From Bacillota bacterium (lineage in GTDB: Bacteria; Bacillota; Clostridia; Lachnospirales; Lachnospiraceae): a stretch of 39,912 nt of DNA. The notes beneath the pieces were generated by a model. That model searched no databases. It was not told the DNA's origin and was given only the letters and a program-made list of their open reading frames with translations. Of the stretch, positions 15,988 through 23,836 are shown in pieces (position 1 is the stretch's first letter; each line of letters opens with the position of its first letter). The stretch lies in contig JAEZXP010000059.1 in assembly GCA_023419655.1 (NCBI GenBank), positions 1-39,912 of the forward strand, read 5' to 3'. The position numbers were made by a program, and so were the translations under genes.

Positions 15988-18384
15988 ATGTATTTTTTGC
16001 CGTTGTCTCATTATAGAAAGAATGGTGCAGGAATGAGGTTAAGTATCATTGTTCCCTTTGACAGGGGAGTACATTTTTTGGAGGATTGTTTTGCAAGTAT
16101 AAGGGATCAGGGTATATCTGATTTTGAAACGATTCTTGTACTGGATCATACAACCGAAGATGTAACCGGAATTCTTAAGGAATATTCGGATTTGAATATA
16201 AAAACAGTAGAATTGCAGGAAAAGAGAATCGAAAACCGTAATTATAGCGGGGAAGATATCGGCAAGATATTAAAGGGCCGAAGCGGTGCGGGGGCAGCAA
16301 GAAATGCGGGCCTGAATGCAGCCGAAGGGGAGTATGTCTATTTTTTGGACAGCGACGACTATATATTAAGCGGGACACTGCCCTATCTGCTAAAGGAGAT
16401 TTTTGAGCAGCAGGCAGACTTTGCCTATGGAAAAAAGGCGACGACCTGGTTTAGAAGAAAGGTCTATCTGGCTTCTATAGAAGAGCATAAGGAGGAAGTG
16501 ATTAAAGAGGACCAGGATATTGAGGCGGATAAAGATAAACAGGTAATGTTTAAGCTGCGCTATACAGACCCTGATATGGTTGAGGAAGAGGTTGTGAAGA
16601 CTTTTCCCCACCTTGATAAAGCCCGTCAGAAACAAATGGCACAGGCCTATTATAATTTATTCGTATCCAGAAAGGGATTACTGAATGTATCTGTTCTGGG
16701 ACTGATGATTAACCGTAACTTCATTGAGCAGCATAAGCTTAGATTTGATGAGAACTTTGTATTCTATTCCGATCTGGGCTTTTTAATGCGGGTCATAAAT
16801 CTGGCGGAGACATCCTCGATGGTGGAGGAAGCTGTATATGTGAAGAGAAGCCATAATGACCCCATAAATTATCCGTCTTTGACACAGATAAAGACAGAGA
16901 ACCGCTTTGAAGAGTACATGGAAAGCTATGACCAGGCAAGGGGCTTGATAAGAGATAATCATGTACTGCTCAATTATCTGGACCATAAATTCATCAATGC
17001 ATTTGCCAGAACCTATGCAAGAAATGTGTGCAGGGATAGAAATAAGCTTTGGAGAACCAAACGCTTTACGATGATGCATGAAGCCATTAAGAAGGTGGAC
17101 TCTTATATAATCCGCTCGCTTAAGGGATATAAAAAGCGTATAACAAAGGCTCTTTTATCCGGTAATATTAAAAGACTAAAATTTCATGTTAACTTTCATC
17201 TAGGTATTCATAAGATTAGAAAAATCAGAAAAAAGTGGAGGGTTCTGTCTTATTACCTCTACGAACATTATTTTATAAAGATGCCTGTAAAGGATAACTG
17301 GGTAATCTGTGAGAGCTTTTTTGCCAAGAGCTATTCAGACAGCCCCAAATATATCTATGAATACTTATGCAAGAATTATCCCGGAAAATATAAGTTTATC
17401 TGGGCCGTCAATAAAAAGACGAAGATACCCTTTAATCCCGTAAAGGTTAAGCGGTTCAGTATACGGTATGCCTATTATCTTGCACGGTGTAAGTATAATG
17501 TTTTTAATGTCCGTCAGCCGGAATGGGTCATAAAAAGAGAGGGAAATGTATTCTTGCAGACATGGCACGGAACGCCCCTGAAGAAATTGGTTTTTGACCA
17601 GGAGGAGGTTATGGCGGCCTCGCCCTTGTATAAGGCGCAGTTTTATAAGCAGTCAAGGATATGGGATTATCTGATATCTGCCAATCATTTCTCTACCAGG
17701 GCTTTCAGAAGTGCATTTTTATATGATAAGGAGATGCTTGAATACGGATATCCCAGAAATGATTTGATGTATCATCCTGAAAAAGACAGGATAGCAGCAG
17801 ATATAAAGAGAAAGCTGGATATTCCCGAGGGTAAAAAAACCATACTCTATGCACCGACGTGGCGGGATGATGAATATTACGGCAGAGGAGAATATAAATT
17901 TACTCTTAAGCTTAATTTAAGACTCTTGCAGCAGGAGTTGGGAAATGATTATGTCGTGCTGCTGCGTACCCATTATTTTATCGCGGATAATCTGGATATT
18001 ACAGGGGTAGAAGATTTTGTAATAAATGTATGTAAATATGATGATATCACGGAGCTTTATCTTGTTTCTGATATATTGATTACGGATTATTCCTCCGTAT
18101 TCTTTGATTATGCCAATCTTAGACGTCCGATTCTGTTCTATACCTATGATTTAGATAAATATCGGGATATGCTTCGCGGTTTTTATCTGGATATAGAGCA
18201 GGATATGCCGGGACCTCTGCTATTTACGGATGAGGAAGTAGTCGCGGCAGTTAAAAATATAGATTCTATTTCCGGAGAATACAAAGATAAGTATGATGAA
18301 TTTTATGAGAAATACTGTAGTCTTGAGAATGGACATGCAGCGGAGATGGTGGCAAAGAAGGTATTTGGATTGGAGCAGATATAA
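15988..18384 (+). CDS. GT2 glycosyltransferase fused to CDP-glycerol glycerophosphotransferase (TagF-like)
   Basis: A two-domain enzyme of about 798 residues. The N-terminal third is a GT-A family 2 glycosyltransferase: 'MRLSIIVPFDRGVHFLEDCF', then 'GAGAARNAGLNAAEGEYVYF' and the metal-binding 'LDSDDY'. The C-terminal half is a TagB/TagF-type glycerophosphotransferase with 'WHGTPLKKL' (Trp526-His527), 'YAPTWRDDEYYGRG' and 'DYSSVFFDYA'. It probably makes a glycosylated poly(glycerol phosphate) polymer such as wall teichoic acid or a capsule-like polymer at the inner membrane face. The start is uncertain: 15982 GTG, 15988 ATG, or 16033 ATG where GT2 homology begins; no strong ribosome site separates them. 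It stands alone, without other tag genes near it. Confidence 0.85.
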   Translation: MYFLPLSHYRKNGAGMRLSIIVPFDRGVHFLEDCFASIRDQGISDFETILVLDHTTEDVTGILKEYSDLNIKTVELQEKRIENRNYSGEDIGKILKGRSGAGAARNAGLNAAEGEYVYFLDSDDYILSGTLPYLLKEIFEQQADFAYGKKATTWFRRKVYLASIEEHKEEVIKEDQDIEADKDKQVMFKLRYTDPDMVEEEVVKTFPHLDKARQKQMAQAYYNLFVSRKGLLNVSVLGLMINRNFIEQHKLRFDENFVFYSDLGFLMRVINLAETSSMVEEAVYVKRSHNDPINYPSLTQIKTENRFEEYMESYDQARGLIRDNHVLLNYLDHKFINAFARTYARNVCRDRNKLWRTKRFTMMHEAIKKVDSYIIRSLKGYKKRITKALLSGNIKRLKFHVNFHLGIHKIRKIRKKWRVLSYYLYEHYFIKMPVKDNWVICESFFAKSYSDSPKYIYEYLCKNYPGKYKFIWAVNKKTKIPFNPVKVKRFSIRYAYYLARCKYNVFNVRQPEWVIKREGNVFLQTWHGTPLKKLVFDQEEVMAASPLYKAQFYKQSRIWDYLISANHFSTRAFRSAFLYDKEMLEYGYPRNDLMYHPEKDRIAADIKRKLDIPEGKKTILYAPTWRDDEYYGRGEYKFTLKLNLRLLQQELGNDYVVLLRTHYFIADNLDITGVEDFVINVCKYDDITELYLVSDILITDYSSVFFDYANLRRPILFYTYDLDKYRDMLRGFYLDIEQDMPGPLLFTDEEVVAAVKNIDSISGEYKDKYDEFYEKYCSLENGHAAEMVAKKVFGLEQI

Positions 18385-18444
18385 ATGCTCCATTGTTGGG
18401 ACAAACCGGGGAGAGCAAGGAACCAGAGAAAGGATGAATATCTC

Positions 18445-19863
18445 ATGAACATGGATAACAGTTATATTACCGATGAAATGCATGAGGAATGCGGAGTTTT
18501 TGGTGTATATGATACGGAGGGCGGGGACGTAGTATCGACCATATATTATGGCCTGTTTGCACTTCAGCACCGGGGACAGGAAAGCTGTGGAATTGCAGTA
18601 AGCGACACAAAGGGACCGAAGGGCAAGGTGTTGTCCTGTAAAGGAGCAGGTCTGCTCAGCGAAGTATGTACCGAGGAAAATATGGAGCATTTAAAAGGGG
18701 ATATCGGCGTAGGCCATGTCCGCTATTCCAGAGCGGGAGAAAACAGTATCAATAACACTCAGCCTCTTGTACTTAATTATATCAAGGGTACCCTGTCTCT
18801 GGCCCATAACGGCAGCATCATCAATACGGCAAAGCTTCGGGAAGAGCTGGAATACACAGGAGCCATCTTCCAGACGACGGTTGATACCGAGGTCATAGCA
18901 TACCATATTGCCCGGGAAAGATTGAATTCCCCGACGGTTGAGGAAGCTGTTGTCAAAGCGATTAAGAAGCTTGTCGGAGCCTACTCTCTGGTTATCATGA
19001 GCCCCAGAAAGCTTATCGGCGCAAGGGACCCTCTGGGATTTCATCCGTTGTGTATCGGAAAGAAGGGCAGCTCGTATATTCTTGCTTCGGAAAGTGCCGC
19101 TTTAAGTGCGGTGGATGCCGAATTCATAAGGGATGTACTCCCGGGAGAGGTCGTTATGATTAACAAGAATGGAATACATTCGGATACCTCTCTATGTACG
19201 GACAACCATGCAAGATGCATCTTCGAATATATTTACTTTGCCCGTCCTGATAGCCGGATTGATAGTGTAAGTGTGTATAATTCAAGAATTATGGCAGGCA
19301 GGATTCTGGCACAGACCCATGCCGTGGATGCGGATGTCATAGTAGGCGTACCGGATTCAGGAAATGCCGCAGCATTGGGATATGCCTTAGAATCGGGAAT
19401 TCCCTTTGGTATGGCATTTGTTAAGAACAGCTATGTCGGAAGAACCTTCATTAAGCCAAAACAGGCGCTTCGTGCTTCCAGTGTCCGGATTAAGCTGAAC
19501 GTCCTTCCGGAAGTAGTGCAGGGCAAGCGGGTGGTAATGATTGATGACTCCATCGTCCGCGGAACGACCAGCGCCAAGATTGTTAAAATGCTTAAAAATG
19601 CCGGAGCAACAGAAGTTCATGTAAGAATCAGTTCTCCGCCGTTTCTGTACCCCTGTTATTATGGAACCGATGTACCTACAGGAGACCAGCTGATTGCAAG
19701 AAATCATTCCATCGACCAGATTCGAGAGATGATTGGAGCGGATTCTCTGGGGTATCTTGCTCTGGACCGTCTGGGTGAGATTATAGGTAAAGACATGGGC
19801 TACTGTGATGCATGCTTTACCGGAAACTATCCGACAGAGCTGCCGGAGGAAGACATACAGTAA
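18445..19863 (+). CDS. purF: Amidophosphoribosyltransferase (purine synthesis)
   Basis: A 472-residue PurF, the first committed enzyme of purine synthesis, converting PRPP and glutamine to phosphoribosylamine. A short propeptide precedes the catalytic Cys16 ('EECGVFGVYD'), as in the Bacillus-type enzyme that is cleaved to expose Cys1. The PRPP loop is 'VVMIDDSIVRGTTSAK'. Cys residues in 'RCIFEYIYFARPDS', 'YPCYYGTD' and 'YCDACFTG' fit the four ligands of the 4Fe-4S cluster that makes this type oxygen-sensitive. ATG 18445 follows AGAAAGGA at 18426-18433. Unusually no other pur gene is adjacent; it lies 60 bases after the TagF-like gene and ends at a strong terminator. Confidence 0.95.
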   Translation: MNMDNSYITDEMHEECGVFGVYDTEGGDVVSTIYYGLFALQHRGQESCGIAVSDTKGPKGKVLSCKGAGLLSEVCTEENMEHLKGDIGVGHVRYSRAGENSINNTQPLVLNYIKGTLSLAHNGSIINTAKLREELEYTGAIFQTTVDTEVIAYHIARERLNSPTVEEAVVKAIKKLVGAYSLVIMSPRKLIGARDPLGFHPLCIGKKGSSYILASESAALSAVDAEFIRDVLPGEVVMINKNGIHSDTSLCTDNHARCIFEYIYFARPDSRIDSVSVYNSRIMAGRILAQTHAVDADVIVGVPDSGNAAALGYALESGIPFGMAFVKNSYVGRTFIKPKQALRASSVRIKLNVLPEVVQGKRVVMIDDSIVRGTTSAKIVKMLKNAGATEVHVRISSPPFLYPCYYGTDVPTGDQLIARNHSIDQIREMIGADSLGYLALDRLGEIIGKDMGYCDACFTGNYPTELPEEDIQ

Positions 19864-19874
19864 TCGAATAATAT

Positions 19875-19911
19875 GCCCGCAGGCAAGATTATAGCAGCCT
19901 GCGGGCTTTTT
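19875..19911. terminator. Terminator between purF and the metal ATPase gene
   Basis: Perfect ten-base arms GCCCGCAGGC and GCCTGCGGGC around a 12-base loop are followed by TTTTT on the plus strand. On the minus strand the stem is followed by AT-rich sequence, so it may also stop the convergent ATPase transcript. Confidence 0.9.
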
Positions 19912-19928
19912 GACAACAAAATCCATAT

Positions 19929-21797
19929 CTAAGTATATTTCCGGTCATAAAGTAAAGCGGCATTCAGGACAACCAGAACTGAACCCACATTATGTACAAG
20001 TGCTCCTGTGACAGGATTTAGAACCGCGAGAGCCGAAAGAATAACCGCTACAAGATTTATAGCCATCGACAGGGTGATGTTGAATGCAATGAGCTTAAGC
20101 ACTGCGTTTGACAGGCGCTTCAAATATGGTATTTTAGATATATCATCCCCCATTAGTGCAACATCGGCAGCCTCTATGGCGATATCGCTTCCCATGCTTC
20201 CCATGGCTATACCGATATTTGCAGTTTTGAGTGCCGGGGCGTCGTTTACTCCGTCTCCAATCATGCAGATATTGAAACCGGTGCTTTGCAGCTGCTGAAT
20301 CTTTTCAACCTTTTTTTCCGGCAGCAATTCAGCATATATATTCAATATACCGACTTGTGCGGCAAAATAATCGGCTGTCTGCCTGTTGTCTCCGGTAAGT
20401 AATACGGTATCCGTTTGCATGTCGTTTAGTTCCTTCACCATATCTCTTGCGGATGAACGTAAGGTATCGGTAAGTGAAATTATCCCCAGAAGCTCTTTCT
20501 CATTTGCGACAAGGATTGTTGCTTTGCCTTCTTTTCGGAATTGTTCCAGGGATGCGGCGGCATTATCGTTTAATGTAATTCCGGATTCTGTGAGCCATGT
20601 ACTGCTGCCGCAGTATATGGAGCTGCCGTCAATATTTGCACGGATACCTTTGCCGGGTATCATCTTAAAATTCTCAATGACCTTTACAGGAACATTTTTA
20701 TTCTTGGCGTAAGAAACAATTGCTTTACCCAGAGGGTGTTCAGAATGTGCTTCAACAGAAGCGGCAGCAGCGAGCAGCTCATACTGGCTCAGTGTTTCAT
20801 CAAAGGTCTTAATATCACTGACGATTAAATTACCATGGGTGAGAGTTCCGGTTTTATCGAAAGCAACACAGTTTACCTTTCCCATGCGCTCTAAAGCGTC
20901 GCCGGATTTTATGATAATACCGTGTTTTGTAGCTTGCCCGATGGCAGCCATGACGGATGTTGGTGTCGCAAGTGCGAGAGCGCAGGGACAAAAAACAACC
21001 AATATTGTAACGGCGCGAATGATGTCAAAGGTAATAAAATATACGGATACTGCAATTAAAAAAGCAATCGGCACAAGCCATGCCGCCCATTTGTCAACAA
21101 TGCGCTGCATAGGTGCCTTGTTGTTCTCGGCATCCTGTACCATGCGAATGAGTTTTTGAAGCGAAGAATCATTACCGACTTTTGTTGCGCGGATATCGAT
21201 AGAACCAAAGCAGTTTATCGTTCCGCAAAAAACGCTGTCGCCAATCGTCTTGTCAACAGGCAAAGACTCCCCTGTAATAATCGACTGGTCTACGGATGTA
21301 TGTCCGGATAGTATTTCTCCATCAACAGGGATTGCTTCGCCGGGCAAAACACGCAGAATATCCCCTTCTCTAACCTTCTCAATGGATATCGTTTCCTCTT
21401 TGCCATCAATGATTTTACGACCATTTTCCGGTGCAAGACTGATAAGCTGTTTAATACCCTTCTTGGCGCGGGCGACTGTTTTGTCTTCAAGAATACCGCC
21501 AAGTGCCATAATAAAAGCAACCTCCCCTGCGGCAAAAAGTTCGCCGATGGCAATGGACGCAACCATGGCAATTGAAATAAGAAGCGCCGAGGAGATTTTA
21601 CTCATACCCTTATTGGTTAGAATTCTCGTAACCGCAAGGTATAAAAGAGGATAACCGCAGAGAATAACCGTAACCCAGGCCGGATTGATTAAAAAGGAGG
21701 CCTTTATTAACATCATGATTAGACTGGCAGCAAGAAATACTCCGGCAACAGCAGTCATGGCTATACCTGAGAAAAGTTCGAATATTTTCTTAATCAT
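19929..21797 (-). CDS. P1B-type heavy-metal transporting ATPase, no N-terminal metal domain
   Basis: A 622-residue P-type ATPase exporting a transition metal across the membrane. 'VVFCPCALALATPTS' gives the CPC motif (270-272), 'AFDKTGTLTHG' the phosphorylation site (Asp314), 'TGES' the actuator (175-178) and 'SEHPLGKA' the HP motif. The nucleotide end 'MIGDGVNDAPAL' is present. There is no N-terminal CxxC domain. The last helix reads 'HNVGSVLVVLNA' (His602-Asn603), unlike the MxxSS of copper pumps or the DxG of zinc/cadmium pumps; it looks more like the HN..S..V..N pattern I recall for CtpC-like pumps. It follows a CsoR-type repressor by 12 bases. The exported metal is therefore uncertain. 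Confidence 0.9.
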   Translation of the reverse strand: MIKKIFELFSGIAMTAVAGVFLAASLIMMLIKASFLINPAWVTVILCGYPLLYLAVTRILTNKGMSKISSALLISIAMVASIAIGELFAAGEVAFIMALGGILEDKTVARAKKGIKQLISLAPENGRKIIDGKEETISIEKVREGDILRVLPGEAIPVDGEILSGHTSVDQSIITGESLPVDKTIGDSVFCGTINCFGSIDIRATKVGNDSSLQKLIRMVQDAENNKAPMQRIVDKWAAWLVPIAFLIAVSVYFITFDIIRAVTILVVFCPCALALATPTSVMAAIGQATKHGIIIKSGDALERMGKVNCVAFDKTGTLTHGNLIVSDIKTFDETLSQYELLAAAASVEAHSEHPLGKAIVSYAKNKNVPVKVIENFKMIPGKGIRANIDGSSIYCGSSTWLTESGITLNDNAAASLEQFRKEGKATILVANEKELLGIISLTDTLRSSARDMVKELNDMQTDTVLLTGDNRQTADYFAAQVGILNIYAELLPEKKVEKIQQLQSTGFNICMIGDGVNDAPALKTANIGIAMGSMGSDIAIEAADVALMGDDISKIPYLKRLSNAVLKLIAFNITLSMAINLVAVILSALAVLNPVTGALVHNVGSVLVVLNAALLYDRKYT

Positions 21798-21809
21798 GCG
21801 GGCATCTCC

Positions 21810-22085
21810 TTATACAATACGTGAAAATTGCTCAATTGCCGTGGATAATTTCTTTATGGTTTCTTCTCCCTTACCTTCACGTATGCCGTCAAGAACACAA
21901 TGATGAAGGTGTCCTTCTAAGATTACCTGTCCGGTTTTGTGAAGAGCGGATTTTGCAGAGCTTATCTGTACAAGAATATCCTCGCAGCTTTTATCATCTT
22001 CAATCATCTTAATGAGGCCGCGAATCTGACCTTCAATTCTTTTAAGGCGGTTTGTTACAGCCTGAACATCCATACATTGTTTCAT
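21810..22085 (-). CDS. CsoR-family metal-sensing repressor
   Basis: A 91-residue all-helical repressor of the CsoR/RcnR/FrmR family ('RLKRIEGQIRGL' near 13-24). Cys34, His59 and Cys63 have exactly the spacing of the Cys-His-Cys copper(I) site of CsoR proteins (36, 61 and 65 in the Mycobacterium protein); it is not the Cys-Cys pattern of CstR. It should bind DNA without metal and release it when loaded, opening the ATPase gene 12 bases downstream. GAAGGAGA precedes the start on the minus strand. Inverted repeats over the promoter (22104-22137) are the likely operator. Copper is the best guess for the signal from the ligand triad. Confidence 0.92.
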   Translation of the reverse strand: MKQCMDVQAVTNRLKRIEGQIRGLIKMIEDDKSCEDILVQISSAKSALHKTGQVILEGHLHHCVLDGIREGKGEETIKKLSTAIEQFSRIV

Positions 22086-22103
22086 ACGTACATCTCCTTC
22101 AAT

Positions 22104-22137
22104 CTATAATAGGGCATACCCCTATACCCTATTATAG
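22104..22137 (-). promoter_or_regulatory. Likely operator of the CsoR-type repressor
   Basis: Perfect 11-base arms CTATAATAGGG (22104-22114) and CCCTATTATAG (22127-22137) flank a centre CATACCCCTATA. The ATACCCC and TATACCC pieces resemble the C-run operators of CsoR-family proteins. It covers the -10 box of the minus-strand promoter, so binding would block transcription of both repressor and ATPase. Confidence 0.7.
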
Positions 22138-22160
22138 GTATAAAATAAATTATGTCAACA
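22131..22160 (-). promoter_or_regulatory. Promoter of the repressor-ATPase operon
   Basis: Read on the minus strand, TTGACA (22160-22155) and TATAAT (22136-22131) are separated by 18 bases, both perfect consensus boxes. The -10 box is inside the right operator arm. This gives a strong promoter held down by the repressor. Confidence 0.8.
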
Positions 22161-22266
22161 AAAACCGGATATAGATATCAAATTAATTGTCAGGCTTGCT
22201 CCTGATATAGAGCATATGATATACTGTTGGCATATAGCTGAATGCAACTCCATAAGGAGAAATTAT

Positions 22267-23160
22267 ATGAATATTAATTTGGAATACTATAAGATATTTT
22301 ATCATGTGGCAGAGGCGGGGAGCTTTACCAAGGCAGGAGACGAGCTATGTATATCTCAGCCGGCGGTAAGCCAGTCCATCAAGATGCTGGAGGAAGGTCT
22401 GGGAAGCAAATTATTCATGAGGGTTCCGAAAGGAGTTACACTGACGCCTGAGGGAGAAGCATTGTTCTCCTATGTAAAGAGGGGCTATGAATATATCCGG
22501 CTGGGAGAAGAGCACTTTAAGAAGATGCTGGATTTGGAGCATGGTGAAATCAGAATCGGCGCCAGTGACATGACACTGCAATTCTATCTTCTTTCCTATC
22601 TGGAGAGGTTTCATGAAAGATATCCGGGTATAAGGGTATCGGTAACAAATGCCCCGACGCCAAGTACTCTGGCGCTTCTTTATGAGGGAAAGATTGATTT
22701 TGGAGTAGTCAGCGAACCGTTTCAGGCAAGAAGCAATATACAATATAAAAGAGTTAAGAAGATTCGGGATATCTTTGTGGCAGGCAGCAGATTCCGTGAT
22801 TTACAGGGCAGGGTCATGGCGTATAAGGAGCTGGAGAATCTGCCGATTATCAGTCTGGAGGATAATACCAGTACCCGAAGATATGTCAATGAATTCTTAG
22901 AGATGAATCAGGTTGTTCTTTGCCCTGAATTTGAACTGGCAACCAGTGATATGATTGTAAAATTTGCAGCAAGAAATCTGGGGGTGGGCTGTGTCGTAAA
23001 GGGTTTTGCGGAAGAAGCCATACAAAGCAATCAGTTATTTGAACTGAAATTCACCGGTGAGATACCCGAGAGGCATATCTGTACCGTTACCGCCAGGCAG
23101 AGCCCCATATCCAAAGCGGCAGGGAAACTGCTGGACATGTTAAATATATTGGAGGATTAA
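22267..23160 (+). CDS. LysR-family transcriptional regulator
   Basis: A 297-residue LysR regulator. The N-terminal winged helix-turn-helix is clear ('YYKIFYHVAEAGSFTKAGDE', 'ISQPAVSQSIKMLEEGLGS', 'LFMRVPKGVTLTPEG'). A two-lobe substrate domain follows from about residue 90 ('GEIRIGASDMTLQFYLL'). It is closest in feel to the CysL/YwfK-like group, but the effector cannot be read. AAGGAGA (22254-22260) supports ATG 22267. Eight bases separate it from a dUTPase gene, an odd partner, so the two may share an mRNA without sharing a role. The metal operon promoter lies back to back upstream. Confidence 0.93.
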   Translation: MNINLEYYKIFYHVAEAGSFTKAGDELCISQPAVSQSIKMLEEGLGSKLFMRVPKGVTLTPEGEALFSYVKRGYEYIRLGEEHFKKMLDLEHGEIRIGASDMTLQFYLLSYLERFHERYPGIRVSVTNAPTPSTLALLYEGKIDFGVVSEPFQARSNIQYKRVKKIRDIFVAGSRFRDLQGRVMAYKELENLPIISLEDNTSTRRYVNEFLEMNQVVLCPEFELATSDMIVKFAARNLGVGCVVKGFAEEAIQSNQLFELKFTGEIPERHICTVTARQSPISKAAGKLLDMLNILED

Positions 23161-23168
23161 GAGATACT

Positions 23169-23711
23169 ATGAAACGTATAGCACAATTTGAAAAGGTAAG
23201 CGCAGACAGATTTCTGACAGACTGGACGGATACTTTTTTAACTGAAAAGCTTGAACCAAAGCAGTCAGCAGAGGAAGAGCTGTTATCAGAGGCCAAGCTG
23301 ATTTATGACAGAATAAAGCTTCCTAAAAGAGCTACATCAGGCTCGGCCGGTTATGACTTTTTTAGCCCGTTATCTTTCACCCTAAGACCGGGAGAGACAA
23401 TTAAGATACCTACCGGTATCCGTGTCAGGATAGAAGAGGGATGGGTTCTCAAATGCTACCCGAGAAGCGGTCAGGGCTTCAAATACCGCCTTCAGCTGAA
23501 TAATACCGTCGGTATTATAGACAGCGATTATTATGACTCGGATAACGAAGGACATATCTTCTGCAAGCTGACAAACGACAGCAATGAGGGAAAGGCAGTC
23601 ACGGTTGAAGAAGGAACCGGCTTTATGCAGGGAATATTCGTTGAATACGGAATTACAATCGATGATGATGCATCCGATATAAGAAACGGTGGCTTCGGAA
23701 GTACAACCTAG
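23169..23711 (+). CDS. dut: Trimeric-type deoxyuridine triphosphatase (dUTPase)
   Basis: A 180-residue dUTPase, which hydrolyses dUTP to dUMP and pyrophosphate, keeping uracil out of DNA and feeding dTMP synthesis. The family motifs appear in order: 'GSAGYDFF', 'CYPRSGQGF', 'GIIDSDYYD' with the catalytic Asp, 'FMQGIFVEY' and the C-terminal 'RNGGFGSTT' that closes over the active site. An extension of about 50 residues before motif 1 makes it longer than the 145-residue core. The gene follows the LysR gene by eight bases. It probably carries out housekeeping dUTP control; a phage origin is possible but no phage gene is near. Confidence 0.92.
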   Translation: MKRIAQFEKVSADRFLTDWTDTFLTEKLEPKQSAEEELLSEAKLIYDRIKLPKRATSGSAGYDFFSPLSFTLRPGETIKIPTGIRVRIEEGWVLKCYPRSGQGFKYRLQLNNTVGIIDSDYYDSDNEGHIFCKLTNDSNEGKAVTVEEGTGFMQGIFVEYGITIDDDASDIRNGGFGSTT

Positions 23712-23768
23712 AGGGGCGCTCCGCCTTCCGCTTCTGCATAGTAGAGTGGTATCGCTTTAAATTTTTAC

Positions 23769-23797
23769 TATACAAATGTATAATTATGTACTATAAT
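23769..23797 (+). promoter_or_regulatory. Promoter of the symporter gene
   Basis: TATACA (23769-23774) and TATAAT (23792-23797) are spaced by 17 bases. The -10 box is the centre of an inverted repeat ATGTACT/AGTACAT, which could be a regulator site. Confidence 0.55.
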
Positions 23798-23836
23798 AAG
23801 TACATCTAAGCGCAAAAATTTGAAGGGAGAAAGGGA

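Noticed and set aside
19929..21797. Naming the metal pump copA
   Set aside because: No MxxSS copper signature and no N-terminal CxxC domain are present, so copper transport is not supported by the pump itself.
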